A DNA stretch of 64,000 nt from Negativicutes bacterium (GTDB lineage: Bacteria > Bacillota_C > Negativicutes > Sporomusales_B > JARLHX01): contig JARLHX010000436.1 of NCBI GenBank assembly GCA_031292035.1, forward strand, positions 29,040 to 93,039, in the 5' to 3' direction. The number at the start of each line of letters is the position of its first letter. Positions within the stretch are counted from its first letter, which is position 1. The translations under genes and the position numbers were made by a program. This document shows positions 34,279 to 43,322 of the stretch, piece by piece. The notes beneath the pieces were generated by a model, which made no database searches, was not told where the DNA came from, and worked only from the letters and a program-made list of their open reading frames with translations.

Positions 34279-37200
34279 TTGTTTACAGATGAGTATATAC
34301 GTAAACAGGCTGGTGCGCTAGAAATTTATTTTCGCGGGTTTCAATATTATAAAGATGGCAGAGTTATTCATATCAGTGCTCTAAACAATGTTATTCATGC
34401 CGAAGTTGCCGGTTCTGAGCGATATGAAGTTGAAATTGAGCTGGAGCAATCACAAGATAAATTAAAAACCATGTTTTGTAATTGTCCGGCATTTCGTAAT
34501 TATAATGGTGCCTGTAAACATGTTGTTGCGGCTCTCAAAGCAGCCCAGGACAACTGGCTAGGCCTATTTAAAGCCGAGAAAGGTAACCACGAGCATTCGG
34601 ATGCCGACGAATTACTGGCTTTTTTTCGCAATAGAGACGAAGCCGCCCATGCCGTTATCGGAGACAATGCAAAAGTTAGGTTAGTACCGACTTATTCTTT
34701 TTTTACATCGAATAATAAACGGATAAGTACGTTAGAATTTTCCATTGGTACCGATAAAATGTATATTGTCAAAAACATTAAGGAGTTAATTCGGTCTTCC
34801 GAGAATGAAGAAGCTATTGTTTACGGTAAAAAATTTGTATTTAGCCCGACTGAGATGGACTTTGATGCTGACTCACAAGCTTTATTCGACTTAGTGAGAA
34901 CCGCTTATTTGGAAGAACAGCAAATTTATAGCTGGTCTGCCATCGCCAATTCCTCGAATATGTTTCCGGATGCTAAACATTTTTATTTAACCCAAACTAA
35001 TCTTAATAAGTTCTTTGATCTAATGGGTCAACGTCAATTCGCCGCCAAGATGCAAGGCGAAGATGTTGAGCTTAAAGTAGTTAATGAGGTCCCCCCGCTT
35101 CTTTTTTCCGCCATCGAAACCAATCGCGGCATTAAACTTAGTTTAGGCGTTGCATCGAAAAGCGGGCCACTCTATAGCATCGATAATGATGCCAGGCTTA
35201 TCTATCACGGCGGTGTTATTTATCGCATTGATCAGAATGCAGCCAAATACTTTAAACATTTGATGAAATTCTTTGGCAGCAAGAGACCTGATATCTATCT
35301 GCCGATGTCGGCTGTATCCGATTTCTTTTCTTCGATGTTGCCAGCGGTTGGGAAAATAGCGACTGTAACAATTGATGAAACAATTTATGAAAAACTCCAC
35401 CAGGAAACGCTGGAAAAGTTTATCTACATGGATAAATCCGGTGACGGTATTAGTGTCCGCGTGTCTTTCCAATATGGTGATATGTCGCTTAACCCCGGGT
35501 CTAAGGTGCAGCCGGTCGAGATTGACGGTAAAACGTTATTGCGGGATACTGTACAAGAAAATATACTGCTTAGTATTTTCTACAGGCATGGCTTTGAATG
35601 GGAAGACGGCAAGCTTTATTTAGAAGATGAAGAAGGCGTTTTCAATTTTCTGCATCAATCACTTACCGAGCTCAACAATCTAGCGGAAGTTTTTTATTCT
35701 GACGATTTTAAGACAATTCAGGTCAAAAAACCGAATCAAATCAGGGCCGGAGTTATGATTAGCGCTGATACTGACTTGCTTGAAGTAAGCCTCGATTATG
35801 GTGATATGACACCCAAAGAAATGATTGAGGTGCTGATGGCTTTTCGCATGAAGAAACGGTATCATCGGCTAAAAAATGGTGCCTTTATTGATCTAAATAC
35901 GCCTGAGCTTCAAACGGCGGCTAAATTGATCGAGAACCTTGGTTTTTCTCCGGCAGACATTGAAAATAAGGTGCTGAATTTACCCAAGTTCCAGGCGATG
36001 TACCTAGATAATTTGGCTCGGGAAAACACGGAATTTACTTTCGTCCGGAGCGGAGACTTTAGACGGATGGTGCGGGATATCCGCGAACCGCAGGATGTTG
36101 AATATGAAGTGCCTGAATCGCTGGTGAAAATTCTGCGCGAGTATCAGATTACGGGTTTTAGCTGGCTCAAATCGCTGGCAAGATACGGTCTGGGCGGGGT
36201 CTTGGGCGATGACATGGGACTAGGCAAGACGTTGCAGGTGATCGCGTTCATTCTGTCAGAGCGGATAAAGGACCCTGCACCATCCATTGTGGTGGCGCCG
36301 ACCTCGCTGCTATACAATTGGTTTGAAGAAGTTGTAAAGTTCGCACCCGGTCTTAAAGTTGCGATAATCGACGGCCAGCAGGATGAGCGCAAACTACTGC
36401 TGGAAGATATCGAAGACGCCGATATTGTGATCACTTCTTATGGGCTTATGCGTCGTGATGTCGAGCTTTATTCAAAAAAGCAGTTTAAATACTGTTTTAT
36501 CGATGAAGCACAGAACATTAAGAACCCGAATACGTTAAATTCGCAGTCGGCCAAGCAGCTTAAGGCGAAAAGTTACTTTGCCTTAACCGGCACTCCGATG
36601 GAAAATACGCTGACTGACCTGTGGTCAATCTTTGATTTCTTGATGCCCGGGTATCTCGGGTCGCATAAATCATTTGTGGCAAATTTCGAAAATCCGATTG
36701 TCAAACATCAGGATATGAATGCCCTGCACGAACTCAATCGTCGCGTTAAGCCTTTCGTTTTGCGGCGCCTGAAACGGGAAGTCCTAAAAGAGTTGCCTGA
36801 TAAGATCGAAAGCAGAATGGTCAATGAAATGACCGCCCAGCAGGCCAGGCTGTACAGCGCCTGGTTATCGCAAGCTCGTAACGATTTTGAAAGTGAAGTT
36901 GCCGCAAATGGTTTTGGGAAGAGCCAGATAAAAATCCTATCGCTATTAACCAGACTGAGGCAATTGTGCTGCCATCCTTCGTTATTCATTGAGGATTATT
37001 GTGGGGGCAGCGGCAAGCTTGACATGCTGCAGGAACTTGTTGACGAAGCAATCGGGGGTGGCCACAGGATCCTTATCTTCTCGCAGTTTACCGAAATGCT
37101 AGGTATAATAAAGAAAAAGTTAGATTCTATGAGTGTATCGTATTATTACCTCGATGGCGCTACTAAATCTGAGGAACGTTTTAGAATGGCCCAGTCCTTT

Positions 37201-37521
37201 AATACCGGCATGAATGAAGTATTTTTAATTTCCCTTAAAGCTGGTGGTACAGGACTAAATTTAACCGGTGCCGATGTTGTCATTCATTTCGATCCGTGGT
37301 GGAACCCTGCTGTTGAAAACCAAGCATCTGACCGTGCGCATAGGTACGGTCAGAATAAAGCAGTACAGGTATATAAGCTGATCACCAAGGGCACGATTGA
37401 AGAAAAAATCTATTCGCTGCAGGAAAAGAAAAAAGAGCTGATCGACGCTTTGATTCAGCCTGGGGAAAACTTCTTAACCAAAATGACGGAAGATGAAATT
37501 CGCGGCTTGTTCGCCCCTTAG
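34279..37521 (+). CDS. SWIM zinc-finger SNF2-family helicase
   Basis: A 1080-residue DNA-dependent ATPase. TTG 34279 is chosen because GGAGGG lies at 34265-34270; TTG 34264 overlaps that site. The N-terminus has a SWIM motif (C67, C69, C79, H81 in FCNCPAF...GACKHVV), a long bacterial SNF2-specific middle region (~90-600), then the helicase core: Walker A DDMGLGKT (~645), motif II IDEAQNIKN, ALTGTPMEN, and C-terminal half LIFSQFTEML, SLKAGGTGLNL and DRAHRYGQNKAVQVY. Such proteins remodel protein-DNA complexes, but the bacterial role is poorly known. The 5' part is more AT-rich than the 3' half. Confidence 0.92.
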   Translation: MFTDEYIRKQAGALEIYFRGFQYYKDGRVIHISALNNVIHAEVAGSERYEVEIELEQSQDKLKTMFCNCPAFRNYNGACKHVVAALKAAQDNWLGLFKAEKGNHEHSDADELLAFFRNRDEAAHAVIGDNAKVRLVPTYSFFTSNNKRISTLEFSIGTDKMYIVKNIKELIRSSENEEAIVYGKKFVFSPTEMDFDADSQALFDLVRTAYLEEQQIYSWSAIANSSNMFPDAKHFYLTQTNLNKFFDLMGQRQFAAKMQGEDVELKVVNEVPPLLFSAIETNRGIKLSLGVASKSGPLYSIDNDARLIYHGGVIYRIDQNAAKYFKHLMKFFGSKRPDIYLPMSAVSDFFSSMLPAVGKIATVTIDETIYEKLHQETLEKFIYMDKSGDGISVRVSFQYGDMSLNPGSKVQPVEIDGKTLLRDTVQENILLSIFYRHGFEWEDGKLYLEDEEGVFNFLHQSLTELNNLAEVFYSDDFKTIQVKKPNQIRAGVMISADTDLLEVSLDYGDMTPKEMIEVLMAFRMKKRYHRLKNGAFIDLNTPELQTAAKLIENLGFSPADIENKVLNLPKFQAMYLDNLARENTEFTFVRSGDFRRMVRDIREPQDVEYEVPESLVKILREYQITGFSWLKSLARYGLGGVLGDDMGLGKTLQVIAFILSERIKDPAPSIVVAPTSLLYNWFEEVVKFAPGLKVAIIDGQQDERKLLLEDIEDADIVITSYGLMRRDVELYSKKQFKYCFIDEAQNIKNPNTLNSQSAKQLKAKSYFALTGTPMENTLTDLWSIFDFLMPGYLGSHKSFVANFENPIVKHQDMNALHELNRRVKPFVLRRLKREVLKELPDKIESRMVNEMTAQQARLYSAWLSQARNDFESEVAANGFGKSQIKILSLLTRLRQLCCHPSLFIEDYCGGSGKLDMLQELVDEAIGGGHRILIFSQFTEMLGIIKKKLDSMSVSYYYLDGATKSEERFRMAQSFNTGMNEVFLISLKAGGTGLNLTGADVVIHFDPWWNPAVENQASDRAHRYGQNKAVQVYKLITKGTIEEKIYSLQEKKKELIDALIQPGENFLTKMTEDEIRGLFAP

Positions 37522-37593
37522 GACGATCCGAAGCTTCGACCGACGGCGCTTTGCAGCAAAGAAGCAGGATAGGGCAGGAAAGAAGGTCCAACG

Positions 37594-38493
37594 TTGAAGT
37601 CATTTACTACCTATAAAGTAGCGCCAGAGCATGATGGTTTGGCTCTTGAAAGCTATTTGAAGCTGATTTTACAATATTCGGGTAGAAGAATCCAAAAACT
37701 AACCCGGCAAAAAGGGATTGCATTAAATGGGAAAGCCGTTTTCCTGCAAAAGAAAGTGAAAACGGGCGACACATTACGCGTCCTAAATGCTGAAGATGCT
37801 GCCTATGGCGTTCAGCCGGAAGAGGGTTTTATTGAAATACTATACGAAGATGATTATATGTTAGTAGTCAATAAACCAGCCCATCAGTTGGTTCATCCTA
37901 CTGGTCAAACCACGAAGGGCACATTGGCTAATTATCTGGCCAATGTGCTGCAGCACCGCAATATAGTCACCGCGATCCGTCCGGTACATAGGCTCGACCG
38001 GGAAACTTCAGGCTGTATCATTTTTGCCAAGGATTCCCGTAGTCAATTCATTCTCGAACAGCAACTGAAAGACCGAAGGCTAAAGCGTATTTATTGGGCT
38101 TTAGTGAGTGGCTTGGTTAGCCCCGCGGCAGGAACCATTGATGCACCGATCGGCGCCCATCCAAGCTTGCCTAACCGACGGGCGATCCATACACAAGGCG
38201 AGCAGGCGATTACTCACTACCGAACCATCCACAGCTATTCAGACACCTCGCTACTGGAACTAACGTTAGATACAGGTAGAACTCATCAAATTCGCCTGCA
38301 TTTAGCCCATCTGGGTTATCCGGTTATTGGCGACGGCATGTATGGAATACACGCATCTTGGATGACTAGGCAGGCTTTACATGCAGCTTCTATCAGTTTT
38401 ATCCACCTAAAAGATAATCGCGAAATTACAATTCAAGCTCCACTCCCCAAAGATTTTACTGATGCCATTGAATTTTGCAAAAATAGAATGTAA
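37594..38493 (+). CDS. RluA-family pseudouridine synthase
   Basis: A 299-residue RNA-modifying enzyme from a TTG start after AAGAAGG. An N-terminal S4-like domain (SGRRIQKLTRQKGIALNGK) leads into the catalytic domain with D135 in the motif HRLDRETSG, followed by KRIYWALV and the C-terminal GRTHQIRLHLAHLGYPVIGD. It isomerises uridine in rRNA or tRNA; the exact site (RluC, RluD or RluA-like) cannot be told. It is 72 bases after the helicase and possibly in the same transcript, with a strong terminator following. Confidence 0.93.
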   Translation: MKSFTTYKVAPEHDGLALESYLKLILQYSGRRIQKLTRQKGIALNGKAVFLQKKVKTGDTLRVLNAEDAAYGVQPEEGFIEILYEDDYMLVVNKPAHQLVHPTGQTTKGTLANYLANVLQHRNIVTAIRPVHRLDRETSGCIIFAKDSRSQFILEQQLKDRRLKRIYWALVSGLVSPAAGTIDAPIGAHPSLPNRRAIHTQGEQAITHYRTIHSYSDTSLLELTLDTGRTHQIRLHLAHLGYPVIGDGMYGIHASWMTRQALHAASISFIHLKDNREITIQAPLPKDFTDAIEFCKNRM

Positions 38494-38525
38494 GCGAACC
38501 GTCTCCGCCAAGTGAATCCTCAAAA

Positions 38526-38559
38526 ACAAGAAACCCGCGTAAATACGCGGGTTTCTTGT
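38526..38559. terminator. bidirectional terminator
   Basis: A 15-bp perfect stem (38526-38540 with 38545-38559) holding an A-tract side and a GTTTCTTGT side. It serves the RluA gene and, on the minus strand, the end of the VWA gene. Confidence 0.8.
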
Positions 38560-38618
38560 CGTTTATATGCGGTTAATAGAGCTGGTCTTCACCAGGGGAG
38601 GAAGATTAGTGAGAGCGT

Positions 38619-40025
38619 TCAACCAGGACTTTCTTCTTGATTATGCATGGAATAGCCATCTTTTACGACATCTTTCATATCTAAGATACTATCTTTAATT
38701 TCTATATTGTTAAGCTTTTTAACAGCCCCATAAGCGTCTTTTAATGAAAGCTTATCGCCTCGTCCGGAAATAACCCATAACGTTTTATAACCCGTAGGTG
38801 TTGATAGAAGCTTATCTTCACCTTTGCCATCAGTGAAATACACCAACAAATTAACCTTGTTGTTATTAGCATATTCAAAAACAGGGGTAAATTTAGTGGC
38901 TCCTCTTATATTCATTCTATCTTTTATATCTGTGGCAGATTTGATTTTATATATCCGTCTAATTTCACTATCACATTCGACAAGCGTAATCTCATGCTTA
39001 TAATTTTTTACGATATTGAGCACTTCTTTCATGGCTTGATAAAATTCTTCATCACTAATGCTGCCGCTTATATCAAGGGCAATCACAATTTTTGCTTTGT
39101 GATTTCTGAGTTGACCTCTCAAATCTAATCGATCAGGCTGTCTTCGATCTCTTCTGGTGATAGTCTTTTTATTATTACTTTCCACAGCACCCATTAGCCG
39201 CTTAAGATATAAATTCCAAGGCAGTTCGCCTTTGCTGTTTTTCAGTGAAGCAATCATACTTTCTAAGTGATGGGGAATAGTACCTTTTGCAGAATTAGTA
39301 ATAAACTTCTCAGTAAATTCTTTCAGCGTTTTGTCATCAATATCACTAGAATCTTCCCAAATGGCGTGAGTTGTTTCAGGATTATAATCAGTTTCTATTC
39401 TTTCGGCATTACTATCATCCTCTGCGCCATCTTCATCTACCTCTAGCAAGTCTATGGCAGTCTGAATCTTTTCAACATAATATTCAAAAGGTTCAAATGG
39501 CAAAAGTTTTAGAGAATAATTTAAATTTACTCGTTCTAATGTTGTAGCATAGGGTGGCAGGTTATCTAAATAGGTATTTACTACGATGTCCATTGCCATA
39601 TTAATGGCTATTGTGCGGTAGTCATTCTTAAAGGCTTTTGCTCTAATTAGATGCATAGATAAGATATGGAGAATTTCGTGTTTGATTGTACTCTCCATTT
39701 GGTTTATCGTAAGACTTAAAAAAATTATGGGATTAAAACAGATAACATATTTAGCTCCTTTAAAATTCACAGCAGTAGGACTGCTTATATCAAATCGTAT
39801 TTCTCTTGACATTTGAAATAAAAAATAACCATAGAAATTATCCGTGTCTTCCATAAGACTTAAATTGACTGTATCGACAAGGCTAAAAAATTCTCCTGCA
39901 AAATCTTTGGGGATGCTTATCTCAGAAGAATGACCCTCTTTATGTTTTGCTTTTAAAAAAATCGTAATAATCTTATTTGCTTTTTCATACAGCCCTTTTA
40001 CTTGGTTATCAAAATAAGTTTCCAT
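38619..40025 (-). CDS. VWA-domain protein with putative metallopeptidase region (DUF2201-like)
   Basis: A 468-residue cytoplasmic protein. The N-terminal half has HEILH at 116-120 within ESTIKHEILHILSMHL, a zincin-like motif as in DUF2201 proteins. An acidic linker follows (~195-235). The C-terminal von Willebrand A domain begins KIVIALDISGSISDEEF, with the MIDAS DISGS at 318-322 and later T-x-x-x-P and YFTDGKGED. Such proteins pair with MoxR ATPases, encoded three bases upstream here. AT-rich codon use differs from neighbouring genes, hinting at transfer. It is the last gene of a three-gene operon. Confidence 0.87.
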   Translation of the reverse strand: METYFDNQVKGLYEKANKIITIFLKAKHKEGHSSEISIPKDFAGEFFSLVDTVNLSLMEDTDNFYGYFLFQMSREIRFDISSPTAVNFKGAKYVICFNPIIFLSLTINQMESTIKHEILHILSMHLIRAKAFKNDYRTIAINMAMDIVVNTYLDNLPPYATTLERVNLNYSLKLLPFEPFEYYVEKIQTAIDLLEVDEDGAEDDSNAERIETDYNPETTHAIWEDSSDIDDKTLKEFTEKFITNSAKGTIPHHLESMIASLKNSKGELPWNLYLKRLMGAVESNNKKTITRRDRRQPDRLDLRGQLRNHKAKIVIALDISGSISDEEFYQAMKEVLNIVKNYKHEITLVECDSEIRRIYKIKSATDIKDRMNIRGATKFTPVFEYANNNKVNLLVYFTDGKGEDKLLSTPTGYKTLWVISGRGDKLSLKDAYGAVKKLNNIEIKDSILDMKDVVKDGYSMHNQEESPG

Positions 40026-40028
40026 ACA

Positions 40029-41153
40029 TTATCGCCCTATTAAACGATGAGCTTCAAAATATAATTCTACAAAGGCTTCATCGTCTATCGCATGCTTGTA
40101 TACTTCAGGATAACTATTTTTAATATCCCTCATAATTCCTAGCATTAAATCTACAGGATACATTTTTAAAAACTCAATCAGTCTGCCAATATAATAAATT
40201 GAATTATCATTTTCTATAGTTGATTCCAAGCTTTTAAGAATATTCTTTGCGGCGAGATAAAGTCTTGTATGGTTTTCACTTTTCACTTTTTCTATCAATG
40301 ACTCCTGAAGAGAATCTCCGGAAAAAACATCTTCATAAGATATCAATGAACGATAATCTGACTCGATAAAGCTAATAAACTCTTCTGCAATCAATTTCCC
40401 AACATTTCCTCTGATAACATTTAAAAACACCGATCTAGATACTGAATTCTTTTTCTCCTTATAAATTTTATAAACACTAGAAATTCTTTCATAGCTTCTT
40501 GGCGTTGCTCTTATATCATCTTCGTTTATTTTATGCAGATATTCCGAAAAGGTTGAGATGAACTCAATAACCTTTGGCTCAATCCCGGCATCGATTGCCC
40601 AGTCCAGCCACTGCATATAATCAGGCTCCATATATAACCACACAAATCTATTTTCCTGCGCAGCATCCATATCGACAACTTGGTAATCAAAATCCGCACC
40701 ATATTTACTGGAAGGATTCATTGCCGCTACTATTTTTACACTTTCAGGCAGCTTATAGCCATTGATTTCTCTGTTTAGTATTAAATTCATAAGTTCCTGT
40801 TGTACTGTATGTTCACAACGATTTATCTCATCGATAAATAAAAGAACTAGGTTATCTTTAGCGATTTCGTCATCGATTTCCCTTAGCTTAGTATGAACGG
40901 CATAGACTGTAGTTTTCTTTTCAACCTGATCGCCTTTATCATTAACTTCTGCATAAGATTCTACCGTTGGCAGACCACCTATTTCCCCTTCCTTAAGAAG
41001 ATTCCCATTAATAATAATTAAGCTCCAATTATTTTTTTTAGCAATTTCCTTGGCTAATGCTGTTTTTCCTATTCCGCTTTCGCCAACGATCAACGGTACT
41101 TCCCCAGTAGATAGCACTAAGTCAACACTTTGTAATGTGTCTACAAAATTCAT
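40029..41153 (-). CDS. MoxR-type AAA+ ATPase
   Basis: A 374-residue ATPase. Walker A is GESGIGKT (24-31), Walker B is LVLLFIDEINR, sensor 1 is VAAMNPSSKYG, and an arginine-rich ENRFVWLYM segment follows. MoxR proteins act as chaperone-like unfoldases on or with VWA partners, and the VWA gene follows directly. The start follows GGAGCGATACATC. It lies between the DUF4116-repeat gene and the VWA gene with 3-13 base gaps, so the three are one operon. Confidence 0.9.
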   Translation of the reverse strand: MNFVDTLQSVDLVLSTGEVPLIVGESGIGKTALAKEIAKKNNWSLIIINGNLLKEGEIGGLPTVESYAEVNDKGDQVEKKTTVYAVHTKLREIDDEIAKDNLVLLFIDEINRCEHTVQQELMNLILNREINGYKLPESVKIVAAMNPSSKYGADFDYQVVDMDAAQENRFVWLYMEPDYMQWLDWAIDAGIEPKVIEFISTFSEYLHKINEDDIRATPRSYERISSVYKIYKEKKNSVSRSVFLNVIRGNVGKLIAEEFISFIESDYRSLISYEDVFSGDSLQESLIEKVKSENHTRLYLAAKNILKSLESTIENDNSIYYIGRLIEFLKMYPVDLMLGIMRDIKNSYPEVYKHAIDDEAFVELYFEAHRLIGR

Positions 41154-41165
41154 GATGTATCGCTC

Positions 41166-41972
41166 CTATATCAGCTTCAGCTTTTCGTCTACCGCTATTT
41201 TTTTTGCCTTTTTGCTGCCATATTGATAAATAAACATGACCTTGTTCATTGACATAATGTCGCTATTTCTATCGATAGTATGATAATTTAAATAATCTCT
41301 AACATATTTTTCGTCAACATCTTCCTGTGACAGTGCCTCCTTTAGCACTTGTTCTAATTCATCTTTCGATATTTCGTTTATAACATATTTAATCACTAAA
41401 ATATTTGCTTTCAAGAACTCCAACATTTTATTCTTACCTAAATCATTGATAAGCCGAATGGCGCGCTCGCTATTTTTGATAGCGATAAGCTCGGCATTAT
41501 GTGTAGGTGAAGTGATATATCTTAATGCATCATAACTTATTTTGACAGCCTCTTCTTGTACGCTTCCAAAGGGATTTTTTATGAATTTTATTGATTCGTA
41601 ATTTTTTCTTACCGCTAATAATTGCAGTTCCTCACTTGGATCATCTACATATTTAATAGCCCATCCTGCCTGATTTATCGCTAATTTAATCAGCTTTTCG
41701 GGTGGATTTTTAATGTACTCCAGGTTAATCCATCCAGCATTTATTGCTTTTATCATCATAGCTTCTGTTGGGTTAGTTATAAATTCAATTGCTTGCGCAT
41801 TATTGTCCATTGCAGCTTCCTGCATCTCTTTTGTCGGATTATCTATGTATTTTAACGCAAGTCCATTTTTATGAATAGCCAATAACTTCATCTCATCACT
41901 AGGATTATCTATATATGCAATAGCATTCGGATTATTTTTTATCATTTCAATATGCTTTGTTATTTCCATCAT
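41166..41972 (-). CDS. DUF4116-type repeat protein
   Basis: A 268-residue protein. Residues ~5-178 are eight 22-residue repeats of the form LAI-x-x-(N/S)-x-x-AI-x-YI-x-NP-x-x-E(M/L), the DUF4116 pattern seen in protein-binding solenoids. A helical C-terminal region without repeats follows. It is the first gene of the MoxR/VWA operon and would supply target recognition; this is inference. The start follows GGAAAG. Very AT-rich. Confidence 0.8.
   Translation of the reverse strand: MMEITKHIEMIKNNPNAIAYIDNPSDEMKLLAIHKNGLALKYIDNPTKEMQEAAMDNNAQAIEFITNPTEAMMIKAINAGWINLEYIKNPPEKLIKLAINQAGWAIKYVDDPSEELQLLAVRKNYESIKFIKNPFGSVQEEAVKISYDALRYITSPTHNAELIAIKNSERAIRLINDLGKNKMLEFLKANILVIKYVINEISKDELEQVLKEALSQEDVDEKYVRDYLNYHTIDRNSDIMSMNKVMFIYQYGSKKAKKIAVDEKLKLI
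41438..41960 (-). repeat. eight 66-bp repeats coding for DUF4116 units
   Basis: In-frame 22-codon repeats, about 40-60 percent alike at protein level and clearly diverged at DNA level. Confidence 0.75.
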
Positions 41973-42386
41973 CTTACTTTCCTTCTATGTATTACTTAAT
42001 CTACGTAAGTTATTCTAAATAGTATAATTATACCACTGCATAAAAAAAGGGTCTATAAATGCGACTGAAACAATAGAGGGCCACACCTCGCCCTCACCAA
42101 CGATTATTAAACATGAAAACGAGCACCCGGAATATATTTCCTTTCCAGGGCATTGGTCACAAAATTGTCATTAATCTTCGTTACAATGAAAAATATAGCG
42201 CAGACGGCGGATTACGCCAAATATGTTATTATTTGTGGAAACAGGGTGAGGATAATGCTAAAATCATACCATGTGCCACCCAATGCGTTATAATGGGAAC
42301 AGTTTGGTGACAATTATCTTTTCAGGTGGGAATTCGGTATAGGTGAATTAAGAGAGGTTTATATAAAATACGAGGGGGATGAACAG
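41973..42386. other. divergent gap upstream of two operons
   Basis: AT-rich, about 410 bases. It should contain the promoters of the MoxR operon (minus) and the secreted protein (plus). A 65-codon frame at 42113-42310 lacks a ribosome site and resembles no protein I know. No repeat or RNA structure was recognised. Confidence 0.45.
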
Positions 42387-43253
42387 GTGAACAGCAAAAA
42401 GATGAGATTGGTTTTGTTTTTGGCGCTGGCTTATGTTTTCTCATTGGCGAATATTGCCGTTGCTAGTGATGGGGTGCCTAAAATAAAAGTCGTAATCGCT
42501 CCTGATTCTTATCAAAGTGCCGAAGCAGTTAAAAACGTGGTAATCAATGATTTGCTAAAAATGGGGAACTGCAAGGTTGTTGTTGCAGAGAACCCCAATA
42601 CGGACTATGTTTTGCAAGTATGGACTGTTGATGATGTATCCGTTCATAAAGGACATTATGAACGGGATTATTCAAAAGACAAGGAAAGAAAAAATGATCA
42701 AGACAATAGCCAAAATGATAAAGATAGTCGGGAAAAATTCAAAAATCGCGAGCGGGATCATTATTATGATAAATGGGTTAAGGAATGGACGGAAACTAAA
42801 ATTAGTCTGAATTTAAAATTGATCGATATGGCGGGTAATGTTGTATGGACTGCTTCAGACAATGGTCTTGGCAGGGACGCAGGGAAAGTTGTTGATGAGA
42901 TTACATATAATCCGATGAGAAGTTTTTATAACTTCTTGCCAGTACAAGGGTATATTATAAAGATTGATAGCAGCAAATATCTAACCGATATTACCAGTGG
43001 CCAGAATGTTGCCGTAAATGATCAACTTACTGTTAGCAGGACCGATGAAGTCACTCACCCAGTCACAGGCAAAATCATTAAGCAATTTCATCAGGTCGCG
43101 GTGGTCAAAGTCGTGGCAATTGACGGAGACATGGTCGTAGTTAGCCCCGTAAGCGGTGAAATGATCAGTTTGGGTGATACGGTAACCCGTCCGCTTAAAA
43201 ACCGTCCCAATAAATTTCTCGGCGTATTCGGAAGCGATGAACATGTTTACTAA
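42387..43253 (+). CDS. secreted protein with FlgT-C-like domain
   Basis: A 288-residue protein from a GTG start after GAGGGGG. Signal peptide about residues 1-27 (LVLFLALAYVFSLANIAVAS). An N-terminal domain (~30-85) has a Rossmann-like alternating pattern. A very charged insert (~90-135, Lys/Asp/Arg-rich, including KERKNDQDNSQNDKDSREK) interrupts the domain. The C-terminal ~90 residues (QGYIIKID, then TSGQNVAVNDQLTVSR, DPVTGKII-like HPVTGKII, VVKVVAID) resemble the C-terminal domain of FlgT-like periplasmic proteins. Probably periplasmic, role unknown. Confidence 0.65.
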   Translation: MNSKKMRLVLFLALAYVFSLANIAVASDGVPKIKVVIAPDSYQSAEAVKNVVINDLLKMGNCKVVVAENPNTDYVLQVWTVDDVSVHKGHYERDYSKDKERKNDQDNSQNDKDSREKFKNRERDHYYDKWVKEWTETKISLNLKLIDMAGNVVWTASDNGLGRDAGKVVDEITYNPMRSFYNFLPVQGYIIKIDSSKYLTDITSGQNVAVNDQLTVSRTDEVTHPVTGKIIKQFHQVAVVKVVAIDGDMVVVSPVSGEMISLGDTVTRPLKNRPNKFLGVFGSDEHVY

Positions 43254-43322
43254 TTCATAAATGGAGTCAGTTCCCTGTGGTTTAACGCGATAGTATGATT
43301 AAGAAAGCGAGCGGAGAAAATC

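Noticed and set aside
42113..42310. Possible 65-residue gene
   Set aside because: No ribosome site, atypical composition, no recognisable similarity; it probably overlaps promoter DNA.
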